Assembly (NCBI RefSeq): GCF_900101875.1
Contig: NZ_FNAI01000002.1
Location: 248,001 to 312,000 of the forward strand
From: Mucilaginibacter pineti
GTDB taxonomy: Bacteria; Bacteroidota; Bacteroidia; Sphingobacteriales; Sphingobacteriaceae
DNA: 64,000 nt
Reading direction: 5' to 3'
The translations under genes and the position numbers were made by a program. The notes below the pieces were generated by a model, which made no database searches, was not told the DNA's origin, and saw only the letters and a program-made list of their open reading frames with translations. Below, one piece after another: positions 27,206-35,378 of this stretch. Every line of letters starts with the position of its first letter. Position 1 is the stretch's first letter.

Positions 27206-28657
27206 ATGGCAACATACAAAACTCCAGGTGTTTATGTGGAAGAGATTCCGCTGCTACCTCCATCGGTGGCCGAAGTTGAAACGGCTATCCCGGCCTTTAT
27301 AGGCTACACTCAAAAAATTTCCTATAATGGAGTAAATCTGCAAAATAATCCGGTGAGGATTAAATCGCTTAAAGAGTATGAGCAGATCTTTGGTTTTGCA
27401 GAAAATACAGTTTTTAACACCACAACTACCGTCGGCGCCATCAGGATCAATAAAACAGGCACCACATTTACGCTCAATAACCAGTTAGATGATCCTTACC
27501 CGGCCCTTAAATTCAGGATGTATTATTGCCTGCAATTGTATTTTGCTAATGGTGGTGGTCCGTGCTATATATCGTCTGCCGGGCAAACTGGTGCTGCCGT
27601 GGCAGTTACCCAGGGCGAACTGCTGGCCGCACTGGCTGCCGTTCAAAAGGAGGACGAGCCAACCATACTGTTATTTACCGATGCCGTAACACTTACCGAT
27701 GTAGCCCAGTATTATGGCTTATTTACTACCGCCTTAATTCAAGCCGCGTTTTTACAGGATAGGGTAGTAATCATAGATCCATATGTGGCCGTTGCCGATA
27801 AAGGTAAAAAAGCCTTTGCCGATTTGGCGTTAGCCTTCCGTAACGGTGTAGGTTTAAACAACCTGAGCTACGGAGCGGCCTATTACCCTTGGTTGCAAAC
27901 CACCATAGATTATTATCTGGACGAAAGCCAGCAAAAGGTAGTGGCCGGCACAGGTACAACTGTTGCCGATATCCCGGCCAATGCGGTGCTGCGTAACGAT
28001 GCCGCCACTGGCTTATCAATTTATCACCTTAACAGCGATTTGTATAATACCATTAAGCAACAGCTTAGTCAGTATGCGGTTATTTTGCCGCCGGCTGCTG
28101 CAATGGCCGGGGTTTATGCCCAGGTTGATGTTACCCGTGGCGTTTGGAAAGCACCGGCCAATGTAAGCCTTAACCTGGTAGCCGCGCCAATGGTTAAAAT
28201 AGATGATGGCGATCAGGACGATATGAACGTTACCAGCACAGGTAAATCTGTAAACGCTATCCGTGCGTTTTCTGGCAAGGGGATATTGGTTTGGGGGGCA
28301 CGTACGCTGGCCGGTAATGATAACGAGTGGCGTTACATATCGGTAAGGCGCTTCTTTAACATGGTCGAAGAATCTGTTAAAAACTCAACCGAGCCTTTTG
28401 TATTTGAACCTAACGACGGGAACACATGGTCGAAAATAAGGGGGATGATAGCTAACTTTTTAACGCTGCAATGGCGTGCCGGTGCCCTGCAGGGCGCTAA
28501 ACCCGAGGATGCCTTTTTTGTACACGTTGGACTTGGCGAAACCATGACCGCGCTGGATATCCTCGAAGGCAGGGTTATAGTAGAGGTTGGTATGGCGGTA
28601 GTACGTCCGGCCGAGTTCATTATACTGCGTTTCAGTCATAAAATGGTTCAATCTTAA
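27206..28657 (+). CDS. Contractile tail sheath protein 1
   Basis: This 483-aa sheath starts TYKTPGVYVEEIPLLPPSVA and ends with the strongly conserved sheath C-terminal domain (WGARTLAGNDNEWRYI, RRFFNMVEESVK, FILRFSHKM-like ending). In Afp/PVC particles sheath subunits contract and drive the inner tube forward. It shares long similarity at both ends with the next gene, its larger paralogue, 12 bases downstream. The middle region is variable. The promoterless spacing indicates co-transcription. Confidence 0.93.
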   Translation: MATYKTPGVYVEEIPLLPPSVAEVETAIPAFIGYTQKISYNGVNLQNNPVRIKSLKEYEQIFGFAENTVFNTTTTVGAIRINKTGTTFTLNNQLDDPYPALKFRMYYCLQLYFANGGGPCYISSAGQTGAAVAVTQGELLAALAAVQKEDEPTILLFTDAVTLTDVAQYYGLFTTALIQAAFLQDRVVIIDPYVAVADKGKKAFADLALAFRNGVGLNNLSYGAAYYPWLQTTIDYYLDESQQKVVAGTGTTVADIPANAVLRNDAATGLSIYHLNSDLYNTIKQQLSQYAVILPPAAAMAGVYAQVDVTRGVWKAPANVSLNLVAAPMVKIDDGDQDDMNVTSTGKSVNAIRAFSGKGILVWGARTLAGNDNEWRYISVRRFFNMVEESVKNSTEPFVFEPNDGNTWSKIRGMIANFLTLQWRAGALQGAKPEDAFFVHVGLGETMTALDILEGRVIVEVGMAVVRPAEFIILRFSHKMVQS

Positions 28658-28669
28658 AAATTTAAAGTC

Positions 28670-30661
28670 ATGGCCTATAAAACACCCGGAGTTTATGTGC
28701 AGGAGATCGCACTGTTCCCGCCATCAGTAGCCGAAGTGGCAACCGCTATACCTGCCTTTATAGGCTATACAGCATTTGCCCTAACGCCCGATGGTAAATC
28801 ATTGGCGCAAACGCCAACACGTATCCAATCGCTGCTGGAGTTTGAAACCCTGTATGGCGGCAATTACGTACAGCAAAGTTTTACAGTAACGGTAAAGTCG
28901 GTTACTAATGCGCTCTTAAGTATCCAGCCCGATAAATTCTTTTACCTGTACACCGCACTCAGGCAGTATTTTGATAACGGCGGCGGCCCCTGCTATATAG
29001 TGTCTGTGGGTTCCTTTGCCGATGTTATTACCTACCAGCCCATTGCCGATGGCATAGATAATTTATCGGCTTATGATGAGCCAACGCTTATAGTATTCCC
29101 GGATGCGGTTGGTCTGCTTGATGCTACTAACAAGCCCGATGTTATTAAATTCAGCCAGCTGCAAAACAAATCGCTGGCACTTTGCGCAAGTATGCAGGAT
29201 AGGTTTTCGATATTCGATCTTATCCAGGGCGATCAAAAGCAGGATGTAAGCCTTAAACCTATCGATAACTTTCGTAATTCAACCGGTTTAAACAGCCTCA
29301 ACTATGGTGCGGCCTATTACCCCTGGATCATAACCAGCTACCCCATCAGTGTCGATTTCAGACAACTTGCTTTCCAAACTGATGCTAATCCGGCGGTTGC
29401 TATTACTAATTACGATGCGTTTTCAAGCAACCCGGTTGAAAAAGCTTTTGTTACCGATCTGCAAAATAAAATAGCCGATACCAATTCCGTACTGGCCAAA
29501 GTATTTACCACCCAGGCTGATAAGGATTTGCTGCGCATTGCAGGCATCGATGCCATAAAGGCAAAATTAAACGTACTGGTAAATGCCTTGGGCAATAACG
29601 TAACGCCCGACACCCAGCTTACCAATTACCTGAGCCTGCTGGCCTTGGTTGTGGTATCGTTTAAAAAAGTAAAAGATGCACTGGCAGCAACGTCGCCGCT
29701 TAATGTAGATGTTGACCGTATAGCGCTGGATACCAAGCTTACCGATGCTATTGTAAAGCTGATATCCATAGAAAAAAATCCAAAAGTACAAGCTAACAAT
29801 CCCGGCCGTACCCCAAAAACAACCTACACCGTACTTGATGGTACCAGTTGGCTGCAAACACTTACGTACGATACCGTTGTAGCCAAGGCCGATAATTACT
29901 CGCACAATGCTGTAGGTTCGCTGGCTATAGTGCAATCGCTGCAGGATGTTGTTAACACCATTCTGTCATCGTTCGGGGCATTGCTTAGCGGGGCCTTGTT
30001 TTATGAAAACCAGGCCGAGCAGGCGCTGTTTGCAGGTAATGCTTTTTTCAATGGAGTTAATGCCGGCATTATTCAAAAAATGCGCACCATACCACCATCG
30101 GGCTCAATTGCAGGGGTATATGCCGCTGTTGATAACAGTCGCGGCGTTTGGAAAGCACCAGCAAATGTTAGTCTGAATAATGTTATTGGCCCTGCCGTTA
30201 AAATCGACAGCAGCGACCAGGACGATATGAACGTTACCTCAACCGGAAAATCAATAAACGCCATACGTGCGTTTGCCGGTCGCGGTACGCTGGTTTGGGG
30301 TGCCCGCACACTGGCCGGTAATGATAACGAATGGCGTTACGTACCCGTACGCCGCTTTTTCATCATGGTTGAAGAATCGGTTAAAAAGGCAACCTATCCC
30401 TTCGTTTTCGAAACCAACGATGCCAATACATGGTCGAAACTGCGGGCTATGGTACAAAACTTTTTAACGCTGCAATGGCGGGCCAGTGCCTTACAGGGTG
30501 CCAAACCTGAGGACGCGTTTTTTGTAAACGTTGGTCTTGGTGAAACCATGACTGCCCTTGATGTGCTGGAAGGCCGCCTTATTGTAGAAATAGGCATGGC
30601 TGCTGTGCGCCCGGCAGAGTTTATCATTCTGCGTTTCTCACACAAAATGCTGGAAAATTAG
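28670..30661 (+). CDS. Contractile tail sheath protein 2 (with large insertion)
   Basis: This 663-aa paralogue of the preceding sheath has the same N-terminal AYKTPGVYVQEIALFPPSVA and the same C-terminal sheath domain. Between about residues 225 and 455 it carries roughly 180 extra residues with a helical character (KAKLNVLVNALGNNV, KLTDAIVKLISIEKN) that the first sheath lacks. In known eCIS, extra sheath variants sit at the baseplate or cap ends, and the insertion would project outwards. That placement is inferred. Confidence 0.9.
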   Translation: MAYKTPGVYVQEIALFPPSVAEVATAIPAFIGYTAFALTPDGKSLAQTPTRIQSLLEFETLYGGNYVQQSFTVTVKSVTNALLSIQPDKFFYLYTALRQYFDNGGGPCYIVSVGSFADVITYQPIADGIDNLSAYDEPTLIVFPDAVGLLDATNKPDVIKFSQLQNKSLALCASMQDRFSIFDLIQGDQKQDVSLKPIDNFRNSTGLNSLNYGAAYYPWIITSYPISVDFRQLAFQTDANPAVAITNYDAFSSNPVEKAFVTDLQNKIADTNSVLAKVFTTQADKDLLRIAGIDAIKAKLNVLVNALGNNVTPDTQLTNYLSLLALVVVSFKKVKDALAATSPLNVDVDRIALDTKLTDAIVKLISIEKNPKVQANNPGRTPKTTYTVLDGTSWLQTLTYDTVVAKADNYSHNAVGSLAIVQSLQDVVNTILSSFGALLSGALFYENQAEQALFAGNAFFNGVNAGIIQKMRTIPPSGSIAGVYAAVDNSRGVWKAPANVSLNNVIGPAVKIDSSDQDDMNVTSTGKSINAIRAFAGRGTLVWGARTLAGNDNEWRYVPVRRFFIMVEESVKKATYPFVFETNDANTWSKLRAMVQNFLTLQWRASALQGAKPEDAFFVNVGLGETMTALDVLEGRLIVEIGMAAVRPAEFIILRFSHKMLEN

Positions 30662-30790
30662 AATTTAAGCCGAAGGCTGAAAGCAAAAAGCTTAAGGCTT
30701 CACAAACAAATGAATTAAAAACGATCTATAACAAAATCAACATGTTCAATGCTTTTTGCTTTAGGCTTTCTGCTTTCAGCTTTTAGGCTT
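30662..30790. repeat. Inverted word repeat between sheath 2 and tube 1
   Basis: GGCTGAAAGCAAAAAGC at the left and GCTTTTTGCTTT plus CTGCTTTCAGC at the right are largely complementary, in a 149-base spacer. It could form a stem in the operon message between sheath and tube genes. Confidence 0.55.
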
Positions 30791-30810
30791 TGGACTTAAA
30801 AACAAAACAA

Positions 30811-31242
30811 ATGGCAAATTACCCTCTACCCAAATTCCATTTCCAGGTTGACTGGGGTGGCACACGTATCGGTTTTACCGAAGTAACCGGTTTACAGATC
30901 GAAACAGAAGTGATCGAATACCGTGAAGGCAGCAGCAAGGAGTACAACAAGGTGAAAATGCCCGGCATGCGCAAGTATGGCAACATCACCCTTAAACGCG
31001 GAACCTTTGCCAGCGATAATGATTTTTTTAACTGGATGAACACCGTAAAACTAAGCACTATTGAAAGGCGCGATTTAACCATCAACCTGCTTAACGAGGA
31101 GCACCAGCCGGTAGTAACCTGGTCTGTAAAAAACGCTTTTCCGGTAAAAATCCAATCGGCCGATCTGAAGTCCGACGCTAACGAGGCCGCAATTGAAACG
31201 CTGGAAGTTGCACACGAAGGTTTAACCATTAAAAACGGCTGA
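30811..31242 (+). CDS. Inner tube protein 1 (gp19/T4-type tail tube)
   Basis: This 143-aa protein is a phage T4 gp19-type tube subunit: ANYPLPKFHFQVDWGG, the FTEVTGLQIETEVIEYREG block, and MPGMRKYGNITLKRG. It stacks as hexamers inside the sheath. The ATG at 30811 is preferred over an in-frame start at 30790, because it gives the usual MANYPLPKFHF N-terminus. A second tube gene follows 6 bases later, as with Afp1/Afp5. Confidence 0.93.
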   Translation: MANYPLPKFHFQVDWGGTRIGFTEVTGLQIETEVIEYREGSSKEYNKVKMPGMRKYGNITLKRGTFASDNDFFNWMNTVKLSTIERRDLTINLLNEEHQPVVTWSVKNAFPVKIQSADLKSDANEAAIETLEVAHEGLTIKNG

Positions 31243-31247
31243 TAATT

Positions 31248-31706
31248 ATGCCATTCGACGCTAAATCGGGTTATCCCCCTCTGGGGTTCCACTTCAGTGT
31301 AACGTTCACCGGCATTGGCGACGAGCAGATCGACAGCCGCTTCCAGAATGTATCGGGCCTGTCCATGGAGATGGAAACCGAGGCAAGAAAGGAGGGTGGC
31401 GAAAACCGGTTTGAACATGCCCTGCCCGTACGTGCCAAATTTCCGGCCCTGGTGCTAAAGCGCGGATTGATCACTAAATCAAAACTGCTGGTTGACTGGT
31501 GTAACAACGTGTTCAATAATTTTATTATCGAACCCAAAGACCTCACCGTGAGCCTGCTTAATGAAGATCATGAACCGCTTTTAACCTGGAACGTGGTACA
31601 GGCCTGGCCAAAAAAATGGAGCCTGAGCGATTTAAACGCCGAACAAAACAGCATAGCTATTGAAAGTTTTGAACTGCAATACCAATACTACACCATTAAA
31701 ACTTAA
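31248..31706 (+). CDS. Inner tube protein 2 / tube initiator (gp19-type)
   Basis: This 152-aa protein belongs to the same fold as the previous one: PLGFHFSVTFTG, the NVSGLSMEMETEARKEGG block, and FPALVLKRGL. It differs enough to play a different role, probably the baseplate-proximal tube ring (Afp5-like) that initiates the tube. The assignment of main tube versus initiator is by analogy only. Confidence 0.9.
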   Translation: MPFDAKSGYPPLGFHFSVTFTGIGDEQIDSRFQNVSGLSMEMETEARKEGGENRFEHALPVRAKFPALVLKRGLITKSKLLVDWCNNVFNNFIIEPKDLTVSLLNEDHEPLLTWNVVQAWPKKWSLSDLNAEQNSIAIESFELQYQYYTIKT

Positions 31707-31711
31707 CAATT

Positions 31712-31897
31712 ATGCCGGTTGAGATAAGGGAACTAAACATTCGTGTAAGCGTGAACCAAAGTCCCGCCGAGCAGGATTCAAGAGGCGGTGGTGGTGGTGG
31801 CGGTCAGCAGGGCGGCGGCGGAGCCGATAAAGACCAGATCATTGCCGAATGTGTGGAGCAGATCATGGAAATAATGAAAAATAAAAACGAACGCTGA
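31712..31897 (+). CDS. DUF5908 micro-protein of eCIS loci
   Basis: This 61-aa protein begins MPVEIRELNIRVSVN, the DUF5908 signature, then a Gly-rich linker (12 Gly within residues 27-39) and an acidic helical tail (IIAECVEQIMEIMKN). DUF5908 proteins occur in Bacteroidota eCIS loci between the tube and LysM genes; their role is unknown. It has a 1-base overlap with the next gene. Confidence 0.8.
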   Translation: MPVEIRELNIRVSVNQSPAEQDSRGGGGGGGQQGGGGADKDQIIAECVEQIMEIMKNKNER

Positions 31898-32568
31898 TGC
31901 CTCATAATGTATCCAAGATGAAAATTGTTGCCTGGAGCGACCCGGAAAGCCGGGAAGAAGAAGGCAACATGACGGTACAGGTAAACCCCGAAACCTACAG
32001 CCAGAAGATCGAGATAAAATACTCGGATAAGCAGGCGCAGGGTACATCGGGCAAACTGCCCAAGTTTTCAAAAATTGAGCCGCAGAAGATGGATTTTGAG
32101 CTCATGTTTGACAGGACAGGGGTTATCAATGGCGCCACCGCCGGCGAGCTTGGGGTTGATGAGGATATAGACAAACTGCAGAAACTAATAGTTGAGTACC
32201 AGGGCGATAAACACCGCCCGCGCTTTGTAAGCATTTACTGGGGCACCCTGCAGTTTGATGGTGCGCTGGAATCAATGGATATCAGCTACAAACTGTTCAG
32301 CAGTCAGGGTGCGCCGCTGAGGGCTATAGTTAAAACCACCTTTATTGGCTCCGTAGGCGATAAAAAGCGGGTAGCCAAGGAAAACGCCCAATCGCCAGAT
32401 CTTACCAAGATAAGGGTGGTTATGGAGGGTGATACCCTACCGCTGCTCTGTTACAAAATATATGGCGATGCCAAGTATTACATAGAAGTAGCGCAGGTAA
32501 ACAACCTAAACGATTTTCGCTATTTAAGAACAGGTTCAACGATCAAATTTCCACCATTAAATAAATAA
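31897..32568 (+). CDS. eCIS baseplate/tail adaptor with C-terminal LysM (Afp7/Pvc7-like)
   Basis: This 223-aa protein has an N-terminal domain (VNPETYSQKIEIKYSDKQ, then PQKMDFELMFDRTG) like gp53/Afp7-type baseplate adaptors and a C-terminal LysM domain (VMEGDTLPLLCYKIYGDA, residues about 170-222). It probably links the tube to the spike hub. Start and stop overlap the neighbouring genes closely; an alternative ATG lies at 31918. Confidence 0.87.
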   Translation: MPHNVSKMKIVAWSDPESREEEGNMTVQVNPETYSQKIEIKYSDKQAQGTSGKLPKFSKIEPQKMDFELMFDRTGVINGATAGELGVDEDIDKLQKLIVEYQGDKHRPRFVSIYWGTLQFDGALESMDISYKLFSSQGAPLRAIVKTTFIGSVGDKKRVAKENAQSPDLTKIRVVMEGDTLPLLCYKIYGDAKYYIEVAQVNNLNDFRYLRTGSTIKFPPLNK

Positions 32569-32572
32569 TAAC

Positions 32573-34324
32573 ATGCCCGATAGCCGTACCATACCAACCA
32601 CCAGGCCCAGTACTGTTGTTACCCCGCTCATAAAAATTGAGGGTACCGAAATACCGCGCACCATGCAGGTGGAGGCTATTGTAATTGACAAAGGCGTAAA
32701 CCGTATTGCCGCCGCCAAATTGGTAATTATTGATGGCGATAGTTCGGCACAGCAGTTTGGCGCCAGCAACGGTGATCTGTTTATTCCCGGTAAAAACATT
32801 GAGATATTGTGCGGTTACGCTGCCGATACGTACACCCTATTTAAGGGCGTAATTATAAAGCACAGTTTAAAACTGCGCAGCGGCGGCGCGCAACTGGTTG
32901 TTGAATGCCGCGACAAGGCCATTGCCCTTACACTTGCCCGCCACAGCAAATACTTTGGCGATGGCGTGAAGGACAGTGATGCCATAAATACCCTGGTTTC
33001 AACCTACAGCGGCCTAACTGCCGATATTGTCGACATGGCCATTACCACAAATGACCTGGTGCAGTATGAAGCTACCGACTGGGATTTTATTACCGGCCGC
33101 GCCGAACTGAATGGGATGCTGGTTTATACCGATGATGGCACCCTAACCATTAAAGCGCCGGATATTAGTCAGGATGCGGTGGTAGAGTTAGCATTTGGCG
33201 CTACAATTTTAGAGTTGGATGCCGAAATAGATACCCGTATCCAGTTTCCATCCGTCACCGGGCGCACCTGGAACCCCTCGTCGCAGGAAATTGAAACCGT
33301 GGATGCTAACCCGCCATCGGGCGAATTGAACGGCAATCTGAGCAGTGATGATCTGGCCAATGTTTTCGCGGTGAATGACCTGCACCTGAATCACGGCGGC
33401 AAACTCTCGCAGCCCGAGTTACAGGCCTGGGCCACATCGCTTAAATTAAAGCAAGTGCTTTCAAAAGTACGGGGCAGGGTAAAAATAAAAGGTATCCATA
33501 CCATTAAACCGGGGATGCTTATCAAGTTAGCTAACCTTAGCGACCGCTTTAACGGCAATGCCTTTGTAAGCCATATACAACATTACGTAGCTGCCGGCGA
33601 TTGGCAGCTGGAAATACAGTTTGGACTTGATCCAAACTGGTTTACCGAAAAATTTGAAACCAGTATAAAACCGGCATCGGCCATGATACAGGCCGTGCCC
33701 GGCTTGCAGATAGGCGTAGTTACCCAACTGGAAAACGACCCCGACGGCGAGTGCCGCGTGCTGGTGCGCCTGCCCGTGATCAGTGCCGACGATCAGGGGA
33801 TATGGGCCCGGGTATCAACCCTGGATGCCGGTAAGGAACGTGGCAGTTTCTTTTTACCCGAAGTTGGCGACGAAGTAGTAGTTGGGTTTTTAAACAGCGA
33901 CCCGCGCAAGCCAATAGTACTGGGGATGCTTAATAGCAGCGCCAAAACCGCGCCCTTGACAGCTGCCGATGCCAACAACCAAAAGGGTTTTGTAACCCGC
34001 AGCAAACTCAAATTAATTTTTGATGATGATAAAAAATCGGTAACGGTAGAAACGCCTGCCGGTAAAAAGATAACCCTGGATGAGGATGCCGGGGTGATAA
34101 GTCTGGAAGACGAAAACAACAACTCCATAAAAATGGATAGCGACGGTATTACTATTGAAACCCAGGGCAAGCTAATGCTAAAGGCCCAGCAGGATTTCAG
34201 CGCCGAAGGCATGAACGTAAGTCTGAAGGCAAACAGCGCGTTTTCAGCAGAAGGATCGGCAAGTGCCGACATTAAATCGAATGGAGCATCAAGCCTTAAA
34301 GGCTCGATAGTACAGATAAATTAA
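32573..34324 (+). CDS. VgrG-like central spike protein (Afp8/Pvc8-like)
   Basis: This 583-aa protein has a gp27-like N-terminal part (residues 1-370: LVVECRDKAIALTLARHSKYF, then ATDWDFITGRAELNG) and a gp5-like OB-fold (GVVTQLENDPDGECRVLVRL near residue 382). It ends in a repetitive beta-helix needle (ISLEDENNNSIKMDSDGITI). It forms the trimeric spike under the tube. It lies 5 bases after the LysM gene, and paired palindromic repeats then separate it from the PAAR gene. Confidence 0.92.
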   Translation: MPDSRTIPTTRPSTVVTPLIKIEGTEIPRTMQVEAIVIDKGVNRIAAAKLVIIDGDSSAQQFGASNGDLFIPGKNIEILCGYAADTYTLFKGVIIKHSLKLRSGGAQLVVECRDKAIALTLARHSKYFGDGVKDSDAINTLVSTYSGLTADIVDMAITTNDLVQYEATDWDFITGRAELNGMLVYTDDGTLTIKAPDISQDAVVELAFGATILELDAEIDTRIQFPSVTGRTWNPSSQEIETVDANPPSGELNGNLSSDDLANVFAVNDLHLNHGGKLSQPELQAWATSLKLKQVLSKVRGRVKIKGIHTIKPGMLIKLANLSDRFNGNAFVSHIQHYVAAGDWQLEIQFGLDPNWFTEKFETSIKPASAMIQAVPGLQIGVVTQLENDPDGECRVLVRLPVISADDQGIWARVSTLDAGKERGSFFLPEVGDEVVVGFLNSDPRKPIVLGMLNSSAKTAPLTAADANNQKGFVTRSKLKLIFDDDKKSVTVETPAGKKITLDEDAGVISLEDENNNSIKMDSDGITIETQGKLMLKAQQDFSAEGMNVSLKANSAFSAEGSASADIKSNGASSLKGSIVQIN

Positions 34325-34371
34325 TGTGTTTAACGATTAAAGAATGATAAAAATTTAAAGCCGGGGATAGT

Positions 34372-34475
34372 GCGATTCCCCTCTTGAGAGGGGGGAGGGG
34401 GTGTTCATGAGCAATCCGAAGAACACACCCCTGCCACAACACAAGTCAGCGCGCCCCCTCTCGAGAGGGGAATTA
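34372..34475. repeat. CCCCTCT palindromic element, copy 1
   Basis: The left arm reads GCGATTCCCCTCTTGAGAGG and a GGAGGGGGTGTTC block; the right arm carries its inverse, AACACACCCCTGCCAC and CCCCCTCTCGAGAGGGGAATT. Each arm has its own small palindrome, and the two arms can pair with each other. Confidence 0.85.
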
Positions 34476-34519
34476 AAAAATATAACGATGAAAAGAACAG
34501 AGTTTAAAGCCGGGATAGT

Positions 34520-34625
34520 GCGATTCCCCTCTCGAGAGGGGTGGAGGGGTGTGTTCGTCAGCACGGCGGCAAACACACCCCTGCCACTATACATCCCGGC
34601 GCACCCCCTCTCAAGAGGGGAATTG
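34520..34625. repeat. CCCCTCT palindromic element, copy 2
   Basis: Same layout as copy 1: the left arm palindrome CCCCTCTCGAGAGGGG with GGAGGGGTGTGTT, and the right arm AAACACACCCCTGCCAC with CCCCCTCTCAAGAGGGGAATT. The preceding flank also duplicates that of copy 1. Confidence 0.85.
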
Positions 34626-34661
34626 TTATAAACTCTATACAAATAATAAACTAATAAAAAA

Positions 34662-34952
34662 ATGGGAGCAGCAGCACGTATAGGCGATATGCACACCTGT
34701 CCAATGTCAACCGGGCCGGTGCCACATGTGGGCGGGCCTGTGATAGGGCCGGGGGTACCAACGGTACTCATTGGCGGTATGCCGGCAGTATGTGTGGGTG
34801 ATATGTGTACCTGCGTTGGTCCGCCGGATTCTATTGTAATGGGATCGGCAACGGTGCTTATCGGCGGTAAACCCGCAGCCCGCATGGGCGATAGCACCGC
34901 TCACGGCGGCACCATAATCTTAGGCTGCCCAACGGTAATAATAGGAGGATAA
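34662..34952 (+). CDS. PAAR-domain spike tip protein
   Basis: This 96-aa protein is a PAAR domain: AARIGDMHTCPMS, GGPVIGPGVPTVLIGG, AVCVGDMCTCVGPPD, and VLIGGKPAARMGDSTAHGG. The His and Cys residues fit the zinc site at the tip. It sharpens the VgrG-like spike. It lies 3 bases before the gp25 gene. Confidence 0.93.
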   Translation: MGAAARIGDMHTCPMSTGPVPHVGGPVIGPGVPTVLIGGMPAVCVGDMCTCVGPPDSIVMGSATVLIGGKPAARMGDSTAHGGTIILGCPTVIIGG

Positions 34953-34955
34953 AAC

Positions 34956-35378
34956 ATGGAAGCAAACATTCCCTTTATAGGTCGCGGCTGGAGTTTTCCA
35001 CCGCATTTTGATAAGGCATCGGGTACGGTAGAAATGCTTACCGACGAGGTGGATATTGAAAGCAGCCTGCATATCCTTTTCACCACCCGCCTTGGCGAGC
35101 GTATTATGCTCCCAAATTATGGCTGCGATTTGCAGAACGTGGTTTTTGAGGCGGTAAATCTCACTCTTAAAACCTACATCCGCGATTTAATAGAAACCGC
35201 CATCCTCTACTTTGAACCCCGTATAACACTAAACAGTACCGAGGTTGATAGTAGTGATGATAACGAAGGCGTGTTGCTTATAAAGCTAAACTACACGGTG
35301 CGCACAACCAATTCAAGGTACAATTATGTGTTCCCGTTTTATAAAAATGAAGCTACCAGTATAATGACAAGTAAATAA
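34956..35378 (+). CDS. gp25-like baseplate wedge protein (Afp9/Pvc9-like)
   Basis: This 140-aa protein has the gp25 lysozyme-like fold signatures: SLHILFTTRLGERIM, LPNYGCDLQNVVFE, and the C-terminal beta region. It is a baseplate wedge that nucleates sheath assembly. The stop and the baseplate J start overlap by 1 base. Confidence 0.92.
   Translation: MEANIPFIGRGWSFPPHFDKASGTVEMLTDEVDIESSLHILFTTRLGERIMLPNYGCDLQNVVFEAVNLTLKTYIRDLIETAILYFEPRITLNSTEVDSSDDNEGVLLIKLNYTVRTTNSRYNYVFPFYKNEATSIMTSK

Larger units (their letters stand above)
34325..34661. other. Repeat-filled gap inside the eCIS operon
   Basis: These 337 bases between spike and PAAR genes hold two tandem copies of a large palindromic element plus their locus-specific flanks (TTTAAAGCCGGGRATAGTG). 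No gene is seen; open frames through the region are repeat artefacts. Confidence 0.75.

Noticed and set aside
34355..34897. 180-aa minus-strand open frame across the spike-PAAR gap
   Set aside because: It runs through both palindromic repeats and antisense to the PAAR gene; its repeats are artefacts of the elements.
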